Translations under genes and position numbers: made by a program
Shown: piece by piece, positions 52,751-63,872 of the stretch
Layout: each line of letters opens with the position of its first letter
Position numbering within the stretch: position 1 is the first letter of the stretch
Assembly (NCBI GenBank): GCA_963926055.1
Contig: CAWUVK010000003.1
Location: forward strand, 324,582 to 388,581
Source: CAJXJP01 sp963926055
GTDB lineage: Bacteria; Patescibacteriota; Gracilibacteria; BD1-5; UBA6164
Direction: 5' to 3'
Length of the DNA: 64,000 nucleotides
The notes under the pieces: generated by a model
Databases searched by the model: none
The model's input: the letters and a program-made list of their open reading frames with translations, nothing else
What the model was told of the DNA's origin: nothing

Positions 52751-55700
52751 TTAGTCATATATAAGTTGAATTCAAAATTGAATATTTCATGAATAGTTTC
52801 AAGCTGATTGTAACTGATCAATAATTGCTCCTAAACGTACATAGTATGTATAAATATTTTTTTCACCATTTAAGTTAATATTTTTTGACTGAGAAGCAAA
52901 TGTTTCAATTTCAGAAATAGCTGTAAGATTTCCATTTAAAGGACTTGACTCATATCAATATCAATTAATAGAATCAAATTCATTCAGCACATTATTATGA
53001 GATGACAAATCTCAGCTTTTTTTTATTTTCATATCAAATTGTGCTCACAATGTTTGGACTCTAATTTCCACTGGAGTAGAAAAATTTATATTTTGTGAAT
53101 CAATATCTCAAATATTTAATTGAGATGTATCTACCTGAAAACTCGGTTCATCAATATAAAATTCTTGTGATACATTTTGAACAGTTCCATAAATATTTCC
53201 TATGGAAAATATAAATCTATATTTTCAAAATTCAGGGAGATTTATCTCTATGTTAGCTTGAGAACTAGTCACTCAAAGTATATTTGTAGTACTTGATGAA
53301 ATATCAGATCACCACACAGCCACATCAGCATTATATTTTTGTATAATAATATCTACCGATGAACTATTAATTCAAGCACTATCGCTGTATGAAATTTCTA
53401 AAATATTATTTTTAGATGCCAATATTTGGCTATTTGCAATGTTTATATTTCAAATCACAGGTGCTTGAGAATTAATTTCAAATGGTGAAATAAGTAAATA
53501 TTCACTTTGTTGAATTCATCAATTATTTACTCTTAAATAACAATTATCATAATTCCCATCTGGTAGATAATCAAGAGTAATGGTATTATTTCAAATAGTA
53601 GCATAATTTGTATTACTACTACAAGTTCAAAAATATTCTATTTGTCATTCAATAGGACTATTAAAACTATATTCTGGGAAATGATTTGATGTAGGTGAAT
53701 CAATAGCTGTAAGTTGAGTTAAAGTATAGCTTGTTGCTATAACTTCAAATGGAGTTATATTTAAAATATGAGAAAATCAACTTTCATCTAAGAGGGTTAT
53801 ACTACAATTATCGTATAATCCAGAACTTAATCATCTACCAGAAGGATCTGCTGATAAATTAATAGTATTTTCTCCTATATTTGCTTGAGTAGTTGTAGAA
53901 TTACAGAATCCATTAAAAGTTAAACTTCCCGATTTATTTGTTGTAAAAGTATACGCGGGTGTTGAATCACTCGTAGGAGAGGGGATTGCAAACTTTTCTG
54001 AAAATAGTACGATTCACCATTTGTCAGAAAAATATTCCTGTATACCGTTAACTTCTGCTTGGTCAAGAGCAAAATTCCATGATATCAATTCTCAAATATA
54101 CCCATCAAAATAATGACCTGATGTATTTACAACAGTATTAGTAGAAGCACTCACCGTATTCCCATTTACTCTTCATATTGAAATAGTTCCCGGATGATTT
54201 CTTTGAGCATCTACATGAAATTGTATACTTGATAGATTCCCATTTAAATAAATTTTAAGTGTATTTTTATCATCATCATTTGTTTGAGAATCTTGTACAA
54301 TCATAGCAAAATAAGTCGTATTTGGTTGAGCAGGACCTAAATTTACTGATTTATATTTATGTCAATTATCCCATTCTGATGTATTCCAAACTCACGCATA
54401 CACACTTCCATTATCAACTACAAAACTGTATCATCTCGCATTTCATCCTTGCTCATAAATAGTTTGAAATGTGCTTATATCATTTCATGTTTTAAATACA
54501 GTTGCAAATGATTTTTGAGTATATTGTGGATTACTTCTAGTGTTAATATCTGCTTGATTTGCAATATCTAGGTATTGGCTTGATCCATTAAATTTTAACG
54601 CTGGAAAATTATTAATAATATTTTTTTGTAAAACTGGCCTATTAGCAGGAGTATTTTGGATAGCATTATATCCATTAAATTTATCTACAAGGGTTTGAAT
54701 CCCTGAATTATTTACGGGGTTATTATTAAAATTATTATCTGCATTAATATCCTGTGCATCAAAATGAAATACCGGATTTTGAACTTCATTTGGAAATAAA
54801 CTTCATACATAAAATTCTCTTTGAGCAATACCAAATTCTCCATTTGTTTTTTCTATACGAAAAACGATTTGATATTTTCATTTTGTGAGTCAAATAACAT
54901 CATATTTTGCTTCAAAATTATTCACATCTTTCGTTGAAAAATTTATAAAACTATTCGCAATATTATTTCACCAATCAACTCAATTCCATTTATATAATTG
55001 TAATGTATCACTTGTTATATCTATTGCTTTTCCATTTTGAAAGTCATTATAACTCATATGAATTTGAGAATTTCATAGAGCAACACTTCCTGAAATTTCA
55101 GGTTTTATAATATTTATTTGAGGTTTTTCAATTCACCATTTTGTATCAAAATATTCAAATAACTCTTGTATTTCATTAGAACTTAAAGATTTATTCCAAC
55201 TAATAAGTTCTCAAATATGTCATTGGTAAAAATGTGATTCATCTATTGTTTCTTGTGCAGCATTAGAAAGTCTTAAGGTATCATTTTTGGTAGCTCAAAT
55301 ACCTATTGAACCTCAACTTGCATACATATAACACTCAAAACCTCCACTCATCACACAGGTTCCATGAGTTTTTTGAGATGAAACATTTAAAATATTATTT
55401 ACTAAAGCACCATTTACATACGCAGCAAAATTATTATGAGTATTTGAATTTTGATATGCAATAACATTATATACTTCATTTGGCTCAATAGATCATAAAT
55501 CTGCTATTTTAAATTGATCTGGTGTTAGCCAATCAATAGAATTCCAAACTCCTATATACATATGATTATTTTCAATTTGAATAGCATATCATTTTTCTTT
55601 TCCTCATTGTTCGTAAATAGTTTGTAGCGTAGAAATATCGTTAGAAGTTTGTATAACAACCGCAAAAGATTTTTCCGTATATTCTCAAGCAGATCAAATA

Positions 55701-56023
55701 TCTAAATCATCTTTGAGAGTATATATATCATTTACTCCATCAAAAAATAATCATCCTCTATTTGAAAATCATCATTGATCAAAAAGAGCCTGTTTATTTA
55801 TGTTCGCTTGTGTACCAGTATGACTATTTGCTTGATCAATAAGTTGTTGAATATTAATATTATCTACTGGTTGGGTATTTGAGTTATTATCATTATCAAG
55901 ATTATTCATATCAAAATGAAATACTTGATAGTCTATATCGCTTGGTTGTAAAGCATAAGTAATATTAAAAATATTACACATTATAAATAGAAGGAAGAGA
56001 CTTATTATTTTTTGTAGATTCAT
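52751..56023 (-). CDS. large secreted double LamG-type adhesin
   Basis: 1090 residues. Signal peptide MNLQKIISLFLLFIMCNIFN, cleaved near TYA-LQ. Two LamG/concanavalin-like modules of about 280 residues: module 1 contains FHFDMNNLDNDNNSNTQPVD and LFFDGVNDIYTLKDDLDIG; module 2 (from about residue 405) FHFDAQDINADNNFNNNPVN and LKFNGSSQYLDIANQADINT. Both end with GELISWN and a W-G-I segment. Then come several Ig-like domains (LTAIDSPTSNHFPEYSF, VIGNINIANSQILASKN). No C-terminal sorting motif is visible. A carbohydrate- or host-binding adhesin is inferred. Followed on the minus strand by the DUF916-like gene after 90 bases. Confidence 0.85.
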
Positions 56024-56206
56024 ATATATTAATTTCTAGAATAATTTATAAAATTATATCATAATTTAGTATAAAAATCATAATTTTTCTACTAAATTAG
56101 AAAAATAAATATTTTTTTAAAAATATAAATGATTTGGAAAAAATTTATTTTTATTTATACTTTTCATAAGTGTATTTTTGGTTTATTTATGAAAAATAAT
56201 TATTGT

Positions 56207-57214
56207 ATGAAAAAAATATTATCTACTTTTTGAGTGTTTATTTTAAGCTTTTCTGCTGTTTTTGCATGGAATTGATTAATTGCTGAAAACTGAGATTTAC
56301 TTAATCTGAATAAGTGGAATGAAATGGTGAATATTATCAATCAAAAATTATCAATTTGAGATATAGCTGCTGGTGAATGAGTCAATTTTTCAAATTCATG
56401 ATCTCAAATTATTATCAATGCGTCTAGCTCAGCAATATTTCCATATGTAAATGACCAAAATCAAATTATAATAGCTCCAAATACGACACAAAACATTACT
56501 ATCTCAGCTTCAAATATTACTCCTACATCTCAATTAGAAATTCCATGATTTGATGGGATGATTAATTCATCTTTTTGAGTAAATCCGAATGAAATTATTG
56601 CAAATATTTCTGTAGGAAGTACAGCAAATATTTATGATGTTATTATCAATAATAACGGGACTAAAAGTGATGTTTGGCCATCAAATGGACAAAATTTACT
56701 CAGAGTTATTACTCCGGTTTTATGAAATTGACCAGTTGGAACATATACGGAAACATTTGAATCAAATTCATTATGAAATTGGAAAAATGTCACATGATTA
56801 GATGCAACTCTCACAGTACAACAAGGTGGAACTCAGTCAACAGGCACATGACCGAATCAAGCTGCTACATGAACTCGTTATGCATTTGCCGAAACAAGTA
56901 ATCCTAATTTCCCAACAAAAACTTTTTGAATTTCTACTGATAATTTTAGAAAAGCTCAAAGTATATCTTTTGATTATCATATGTATGGTTCAACTATGTG
57001 AAATCTAGAAGTTCAAACACTCTACCAAGGAATATGGAAAACTATATTTTCAATACAATGACAGCAACAAACAGCTCAAGCAGATCCTTGGTTAAATACT
57101 TGAATAATAGATCTTTCTGGAGAATTAGTAGAAGAAATTAGATTATTTTATACTTCAGGTACAAATTATACAGGTGATATGGCTGTAGATAATATTGAAA
57201 TTTTAAGCCAATAA
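56207..57214 (+). CDS. secreted protein with stem module and MAM-like domain
   Basis: 335 residues from ATG 56207. An in-frame ATG at 56189 would add six residues before the signal peptide. Signal MKKILSTFGVFILSFSAVFA. Then NGDLLNLNKWNEMVNIINQK, the same stem-type module as in 7212 and 7954. From about residue 175 a MAM-like or concanavalin-type jelly-roll domain: ETFESNSLGNWKNV, ATGTRYAFAETSN, GNLEVQTLYQGIWKTIF, and GDMAVDNIEIL at the end, as in MAM domains. Surface or secreted adhesin inferred. Convergent with 57263. Confidence 0.8.
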
Positions 57215-57243
57215 AAAAACTGACAGATCCTGTCAGTTTTTTT
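57212..57243. terminator. terminator between convergent genes
   Basis: AAAACTGACAG / CTGTCAGTTTT stem, ATC loop, A and T runs, serving 56207-57214 and 57263-57934. Confidence 0.85.
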
Positions 57244-57262
57244 TATTTTCTTTACAAATTTA

Positions 57263-57934
57263 TTAAAAGTTACCAGTAACGATAAAATCAATATTATCTT
57301 GATATATACCAGCTGGAGTTTGTGCATTTGCAGTTGCTTCAATAGTAAATGTTACATCTGCTGTTGCATCAGTTAATTCTGGTTTATTTGTTTGATAAAC
57401 AATTGTTTCATTAGAATTTGAAATTTCAGCTGCAGCTAAATTTCCAAGTGTGTTATCAAAGCCAGTTACCGTCGAATCGCTCACACCAGCAGAAGATGCA
57501 AATGTATAAGATTCAGCTGAACCATCTGTTGTTGATTCATTAATTTGGAGAGAATTATCCGAAATATTTGTTAGACCTCCACTTCAAGACTTTGCTCTCA
57601 CAGTTACTCCATTTGCAGCATTTGTCCCAATTTCAATATTAATTGATCAATTTGAAGCAATTCATGGAGCGAGATCTCAAAGATTAATTTCTTTTGCAGA
57701 TAGAGTCATATTTAAAGTAGGAAGTACTCTTGCATTTACTTCAATTCCAGTTACTGTCCCAGAAGCTGTACCTGGAAATGTTTCATCCCACATAATTGCT
57801 GTATCAAAAGTACTATCTCCATCTACTGTTCAAGTCCCGATTTGTTGTGCTGCATATACATTTGATAATTGTGCACAAGATATTGCTCAAACAGCTATAG
57901 CTGCCAAGGCTTTTTTTGTTTTTGTTTTATTCAT
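57263..57934 (-). CDS. secreted beta-sandwich protein, unknown
   Basis: 223 residues. Basic signal MNKTKTKKALAAIAVGAISC, cleaved near VYAAQ. Mature part is Thr/Ala/Asn/Ser-rich and beta: GTVDGDSTFDTAIMWDETFP, GIEVNARVLPTLNMTLSAKE, then LAPGIASNGSINIEIGTNAA and VTFTIEATANAQTPAGIYQD with the ending NIDFIVTGNF. The pattern of small conserved Ala/Thr-rich strands resembles WxL or spore-coat-U-like secreted domains, but no WxL motif is visible. UGA is rare here. Convergent with 56207. Confidence 0.7.
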
Positions 57935-58125
57935 ATTTATATATGTAATATCATAAAATTTCGTGTTTTCTCCTTCTAGAACATCATTGAGAATTATGAC
58001 ACATTAAATATTATCACATAATATATTATAATGTCAAATAACTTGGGATTTTTATTTTATTTCCAGTTGAAAAATAAGTTTTTTTGTTTAAAATAAGGGA
58101 GAATTAATTTATTAAAAAATAAATA

Positions 58126-58941
58126 TTGAGTAAAGAAATATTAGAAAAATATTCCATACGTGCTAAAAAAGCATTAGGGCAAAATTTTTTAGTGGATGAT
58201 TTTATAGTAGAAGAGATCGCATATAGCGCGCCAGTAGAATGAAAAAATATTGTTGAAGTTGGTCCTGGATATGGAGCTTTAACGCAAAAACTTTTTGAAC
58301 AATCTCCAAAAGCCCTTCATCTAGTTGAGCTTGATACAGATATGATCGAAATAATTGAAGACAGACGAAATAATTGAGACTTTAAAATAGGGGATACAAA
58401 TTTTCAAATAGAACACATTGATGTATTAAAATTTCAACCAAAATTTTGAGACGATTACAGTGTTATTGCAAATATTCCATATTATATCACTTCTCCAATT
58501 TTGCGTCATTTTCTGTATGATGTAGATCAAAAACCTGAAAATATGGTCATTTTAATGCAAGCAGATGTATGAGATAAAATTTTATGAAAAGGAAAGAATA
58601 AATCGAGCGTTCTATCTCTATTTATAGAAAAAAAATGTAGTGTTTGAGAAGTCATTCGCGTCCCAAATACAAGTTTTATCCCAGCTCCAAAAGTAGAATC
58701 AAGTGTGTTACATTTTGAATCTCATAATAATTTTACAGAAGTAGATGATGAAAAATTTTTATCACTGATTAAAAAATGATTTAGCGAACCTAGAAAAAAA
58801 TTATCAAAAAATTTAATCAAAAATGGCTTTTGTAAAGAAAAAGTAGAAGAGGTTTTTCAACATTTAAATATTGAAGAAAATACAAGAGCAGAAGCTCTTA
58901 ATATCGTTGAGTGGATAGAGCTTACAAAAATAATTTCTTAA
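58126..58941 (+). CDS. rsmA: 16S rRNA dimethyladenosine transferase (RsmA/KsgA)
   Basis: 271 residues. Dimethylates A1518/A1519 of 16S rRNA. RAKKALGQNFLVDDFIVEE, motif I VEVGPGYGALTQKLF at about residues 42-56, acidic motif LVELDTDMIEIIED, and the catalytic NIPYYITSPILRHFL at about 119-133. C-terminal domain contains SFIPAPKVESSVL and FSEPRKKLSKNL. No ATG or GTG in frame before motif I; the TTG at 58126 is the only reasonable start. Several glycines are TGA. First gene of the 58126-63757 plus-strand block. Confidence 0.95.
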
Positions 58942-59067
58942 TTTTTTATAATAAAAACATTTACTTTTAGGTTTTTTTTCCTATAATGCGTTTTCAATTT
59001 TTCACTTGTGCAATAGAAATGTTTTCTTACTATTAAAAAAGCGTTTATTTATTATTAACAATAAAAT

Positions 59068-60414
59068 ATGAGAAAAAAAGCTATCGTTCACGTCATGACG
59101 AAAATGAGAATGAAAAGCGATCTTTTTTCAACAGAAATCGATGCCATAGAACAGCTCAGCGAAAACTACGGTATTAAAAATATTATTTGTTATAAATGAG
59201 AACAAATAGAATATATTGATTTAATCAACAAATTAGAAAAATTTGGTATTTTATTTTGCCACTATTCTAACAAAGAAGAACTCAAAGAAAAACTCACTAA
59301 CTATCAAAATGAATACGAAATTGCATTTGTTTCAACTCCTTTAGAAATTTTGGTTAATCTTACTGATGAATTAAAATCTCACTTAGGACAAAGTGTTTCA
59401 GATCATGCAAATATTTTTAGGGATAAACATTTACAAAGGCATTTAATTCAAGAACATAATCCTGAACTCGGAATTAAATTTCTTAAATGAGAACATGATC
59501 AACTCGATGTAGATGAAATCGAACAAAAGATTTGATATCCATATATTATCAAACCAATTGATGGGGTTCAAAGTTCATGAGTTGGGAAAATTAATAATCG
59601 TGCTGATTTTGAAGAATATATGACTCATTATCAAGGATTCCACGATAAATTAAAAAGTAAATGAATTGATACAAATGAATTAATTGTAGAAGAATTTATT
59701 GACGGTCAACTCTATTCTATTGATTATTTTGTTGATCAAAAAGGAGATACATTTATTTCAAAGCCAGTAAAAGTAAAACTTGGAATTGATATAGATGTAC
59801 AAGATTATTGTAATATTGCCAGAATTGTTTCTGAAAAAACAGAAGGTGAGTTCAAGTGAAAAAGACTAAAAACCTTTATAAATTCTACGATTAAAGCTAC
59901 ATGAGTAAAAAATACTTTTGTACATCACGAATTTAAAATCAACTCAAAATGAGAATTTAAAACAATCGAATTAAATGGGAGAATCGGATGAGGAAGACTT
60001 GAAGTGATGCTCAAATGATATGAATTAAATCTCTATGAATTTATTGTAAATCCTGAAACAAAACCGGGAAAACTCAAAAATAATGTCATGGGGATAAATC
60101 TCTATGCTACAAAACAATGAATTCTCAATGGATACAATCAAAAACTTCTCGATAAAATTTCTCAAAGAGAAAGTGTTTATACAATCGAAACCGATGAATC
60201 AGCCCTTGGAAAAGAAATTGGTTTAACAAAAGATGGTTTTGAAAAAGTATGAGTTATAAAAATCATAAATAAAGACTATAAAACACTCAGAAAAGATTAT
60301 ATGTACATCAAGAAAAACTATAAAGATTTACTTGAAATTACCGTTCCTCTTATAGATAATGCCAGTAGGACTCCTTCATTTGAAGCAGTAAAAAAACTTG
60401 CGTTAGAAGACTAA
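59068..60414 (+). CDS. ATP-grasp ligase-like enzyme, copy 1
   Basis: 448 residues. ATP-grasp fold that joins a carboxyl to an amine or similar group. N-terminal Rossmann-like part (1-120), then ATP-binding: PYIIKPIDGVQSSGVGKI at about 157-174, ELIVEEFIDGQLYSIDYFVD near 205-224, and TIELNGRIGGGRLEVMLKG near 297-315 with the Mg-binding Glu/Asn pair. C-terminal domain: LLDKISQRESVYTIETDE and IGLTKDGFEKVGVIKII. Copy 2 at 62393 shares nearly every motif. It is separated from copy 2 by a convergent DUF1704 gene. Substrate unknown; amino-acid or peptide ligation is inferred. Confidence 0.85.
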
Positions 60415-60448
60415 AAAAACATTTCCGTTTGGAAATGTTTTTTTGTTT
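60412..60448. terminator. terminator between convergent ATP-grasp 1 and DUF1704
   Basis: AAAAACATTTCC / GGAAATGTTTTT stem with GTTT loop and T run. Confidence 0.85.
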
Positions 60449-60455
60449 GTTATTT

Positions 60456-62261
60456 TTAAAATAAACCTCTTCTGTGATGTGCTAAGTCATCATGAACTTC
60501 ATTTATAAGTGATTGATATTGTGTTTGGAGAATATTTTCTAGAATATTTTTTTGTTTATCGTCTGCCGATTCAAATAAATTTTCTACTTTTTTATTACTA
60601 ATAATTTGTAATAAAACATTCGCAATTCACATAATCCTACTATTTTTTCTAAAATAAATTTTAGAATCCAAGTGTTTAATAAAATCAAAAAGTGGATATT
60701 TATATTCTAAATGCTCAATAAAATCTTTTTGATTTAAGTGTTCTTCTAATCCTTGAAGCTTTTTCTCGATTACATAATACACCGCATCAGAAACAAAAAT
60801 AGGACGAAGATTATCAAAAATTGCTCATTTTTTTTCTAAATGATTTTGTAGTTTTTGAAATTTTTGTGTTTCTTCAAAACTCACTTTTCCAACAAATAAA
60901 TCTGTTGGTCTAAGTCATTTATTTCCATCACTCAATATGTATTGATTTATTTCCTCTACAGCTTGTAATAATCATCTAGTATAGGTTGTATCTTTATGTT
61001 GTACTGATGATCTATTATTTCTTTTGAGTCTTTTAAATCTTTCAGATGGTGGAATAATATCTGGATCAATGGTTTCAGAAAGTTCTAAAAAGTCCATTAA
61101 CTCATCAGATTCTAAAATTTCTCACATGAGAGTTTTTACAAAATATCCATTTATTTGTAATTTTGAAATATCAAAAATCATTTTCCCATCTGGAGTTTTT
61201 GTATATAAATTTCTCCCATATAAAAACACTTGTTCCATTAAAATAGCAGCTCATTCATCTTTTTTAGTACTATTTGAACCTCTGAGATTTCCAAGAATTT
61301 TTTGTGAATTGTGATCGGTAACACTATGAGTTTCGATTTCATGCATTCATAGTTTAAAAAATCTTTCGATAGTAATAGTGTTAAATTTTTCATTCATTGG
61401 AAAATATACTCATTCAGGTCCATCAGAAATACTCCCTGCATTTTTATCACTTTTAACTATATGATGCATTTTTCCAAATGCATCAATCAGCATATTAAAA
61501 CCAAGAATGTAATCAGATCTTTGTAAATCATATTGTAAATATTTACCAGTTATTTTTGGAGTTTTTGCTTTTTTTATAAATTGATATTTTGTTGGTAAAA
61601 ATGGTTTTATTTTTTCTAAATATCATTCAAACCTATGTAAATCATCGTGTTGAAATTTATCTCTATTTCTTAAAAACATTCCATAAATATATTCGTAACT
61701 AATCACAACTTCTTGAGGATTATCACGAATAAATCATCCAAATAATTTTGAATCAATTTCTTGCAATTGTTCTTCTGTTTGTTTTATTTCTTCTTCACTG
61801 AGATCTAAATATCCCGTTGCCTTTTCGATTTCAAATTCTAGTGCGATAAGAGCATATTCTAATAAATTCATTTTTTCTATGACTGCAGATTCAAAAATAT
61901 CTTTTTCGAATTGTTTGTGATTTGGCAGTTCATTATATTTCTTTGATTGTAAAATATGTAAAACTTCTTGAATAAGTTCAATTTTTTTTCATAAAATTTT
62001 TTCTACTTTTTTCTTTGATTTGTCGAGTAATTTTTCTCTTTGTTGGAAAGATGATAATTTATATTCGTCAATATCTAAATCTCAAATATTTACAAAAATA
62101 GTTTCATTTATATTTGTATCTTTATCATATGAATAGGTAACTTCTGTGATTTTCCAGACTCATTTTTTCTTCCAAATTTTGTCATCAAAAATAACAGAAT
62201 TATAGTAATCTATAAGTTCTCTAAATTTTTTCGGTTTATGTGATCTTTGAGAATCTCACAT
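60456..62261 (-). CDS. DUF1704 (MATCAP-like) metallopeptidase
   Basis: 601 residues. The zinc site is KLGMHEIETHSVTDHNSQ at about residues 303-320 (HExxxH) followed 20-odd residues later by KKDEGAAILMEQVFL (the E-G-x-A motif, similar to TEEGLA), as in DUF1704 'QEGLA' enzymes, which include the eukaryotic tubulin-tyrosine carboxypeptidase MATCAP. The flanks are helical (EFEIEKATGYLDLSEEEIKQ). Start: ATG 62259-62261, whose next codon is TGA. It is convergent with ATP-grasp 1 and divergent from ATP-grasp 2 (131 bases shared upstream region). It probably removes a C-terminal residue or peptide; the substrate is unknown. Confidence 0.75.
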
Positions 62262-62359
62262 ATGACAATTTTGATATAATTAAAATTATAAATAATTGTA
62301 ACATATTTTGCATTTTTTTCCAATGGGAATATAATTTATTCACATTTTCTTCACGTAGA

Positions 62360-62370
62360 GGGAATTTCCC
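62360..62370. promoter_or_regulatory. 11-bp palindrome between DUF1704 and ATP-grasp 2
   Basis: GGGAATTTCCC, a perfect odd palindrome just upstream of a TATAAT (62376-62381), 22 bases before the GTG of ATP-grasp 2. It sits where an operator would, in the intergenic region shared with the divergent DUF1704 gene. A degenerate TTCCAATGGGAA lies at about 62319-62330. Confidence 0.45.
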
Positions 62371-62375
62371 ATTTA

Positions 62376-62381
62376 TATAAT
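62376..62381 (+). promoter_or_regulatory. -10 element for ATP-grasp 2
   Basis: TATAAT 11 bases before the GTG start; the mRNA leader would be very short. Confidence 0.4.
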
Positions 62382-62392
62382 ATAAAAAAACT

Positions 62393-63757
62393 GTGAAACA
62401 AAATCAAAGAAACATAGTCCATATGATGGCTAAAAATAGACTTAAAAGTGATATTTTTTATTACGAAGTTGAAATATTTAAAGAAATGTATGAGTCAGAA
62501 AATATATGGAATATCGTATTTTATAAGTGAGTAGAAATCACTGATGAAGAATTTATTCAAGATATGGAAGAATCTGGAGTTATTTTGATTTCTTACACAA
62601 ATAAAAAAAATCTCATAGAACAACTCAAAAAAGTTCAAAAATATTCTCATACTATTTTTATAAATACAACATGAGAATTGATGATTTCGATGTGTAATAA
62701 TATCAAAAAAGAACTTGGGCAAGATATTTCGCAGCATCCTAAAATGTTTCGTGATAAATTTTTACAAAGAAAATTATTACAAAAAAATGGATGAACAAAC
62801 GGAATTCGTTTTGTCAGTTGAAAACTCAAAGATTTAAAATATGAAGATATTGAAAAAAATGTCTGACTTCCTTTTATCCTCAAACCCATAAATGGTCTTC
62901 AAAGTTCATGAGTGGTAAAAATTGAAAATAAAAAAGACTTTTCTCATTATAAATATCACTATTATTCATTTCACGAAAATTGTCAAAGTAGATGATTTGA
63001 AAGTAATATGATGATTGCTGAAGAATTTATTGATGGAAAATTATATTCTATTGATTATTTTGTTGATAATACTGGTCACTGTACTATTTCTCAACCTGTT
63101 TTAGTAGAAACTGGAAAAGATTTAGAAATTGATGATTATTTTAATGCTTGCATGCATGTATCTGAAAAAATTGAAAGGGAAGTAGATCGTAATACTCTCG
63201 AAACATTTGTGCGAGAATGTGTGCAAGCTACCGGAATTAAAAACACTTTTGTCCATCATGAATTTAAAATAACTCAAAAATGAGAATTTAAAACTATTGA
63301 ATTTAACGGAAGAATTTGATGATGAAGAGTCGAATTGATGAAAGAATCTTACGGAATAAATTTATATAATTATATTTTGTGAAATACTCAAAAAAAACAT
63401 CCACTCAAAAATAATTTTATAAAAGTAAACATTTATTCTCCTATAAAATGAGTATTAACTGGGTACAATGAAGAATTATTACAAAGAGTAAAACATAAAA
63501 GAAGTGTTTATGAAATTGAACATCATAGAAGTTTACTTGGAAAAACGGTTTGACTTACAAAAGATGGATTCACAAAAGTCATCACAATAAAAATGAAACA
63601 TACGGATATAAAAATAATCGAAAAAGATTTAAGATATATCAAACGTCATTATGAAACATTTTTACGTGTAGAAGACGAATCTACTTTTACCGAAGTTATA
63701 ACATATATCAGAACACTCGGATATAATCTCAATCCTCGTTGGAAAAAGAAGAAATAA
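62393..63757 (+). CDS. ATP-grasp ligase-like enzyme, copy 2
   Basis: 454 residues. Same architecture as copy 1: PFILKPINGLQSSGVVKI at about 157-174, MMIAEEFIDGKLYSIDYFVD at 205-224, TIEFNGRIGGGRVELMKES near 298-316, and the C-terminal VGLTKDGFTKVITIKM. The three consecutive glycines of RIGGGR are TGA-TGA-TGA at 63317-63325, against GGA-TGA-GGA in copy 1. The N-terminal domain is diverged and Met-rich near the start; I use GTG 62393 because it aligns with copy 1 (MKQNQRNIVHMMAKNRLKSD against MRKKAIVHVMTKMRMKSD). Ligase substrate unknown; the DUF1704 gene is divergent and adjacent. Confidence 0.85.
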
Positions 63758-63776
63758 AAATTTCTTCTTTTTTTTA
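63742..63776 (+). terminator. Rho-independent terminator
   Basis: AAAAGAAGAAAT / ATTTCTTCTTTT stem, T8, overlapping the stop of ATP-grasp 2. Confidence 0.75.
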
Positions 63777-63840
63777 TTACATATTTATTTAAAAAAGTAA
63801 ATACACAAATATTTTCAAATAAACAAAAAATTATTAAAAT

Positions 63841-63872
63841 AAAACTATTATTTTTACACAAAAATACAAAAC
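63841..63872 (+). repeat. conserved upstream cassette of the third pilin
   Basis: Same AAAACTATTATTTTTACAC plus A-run and TACAAAAC as 38262-38294, directly before the ATG. Confidence 0.7.
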
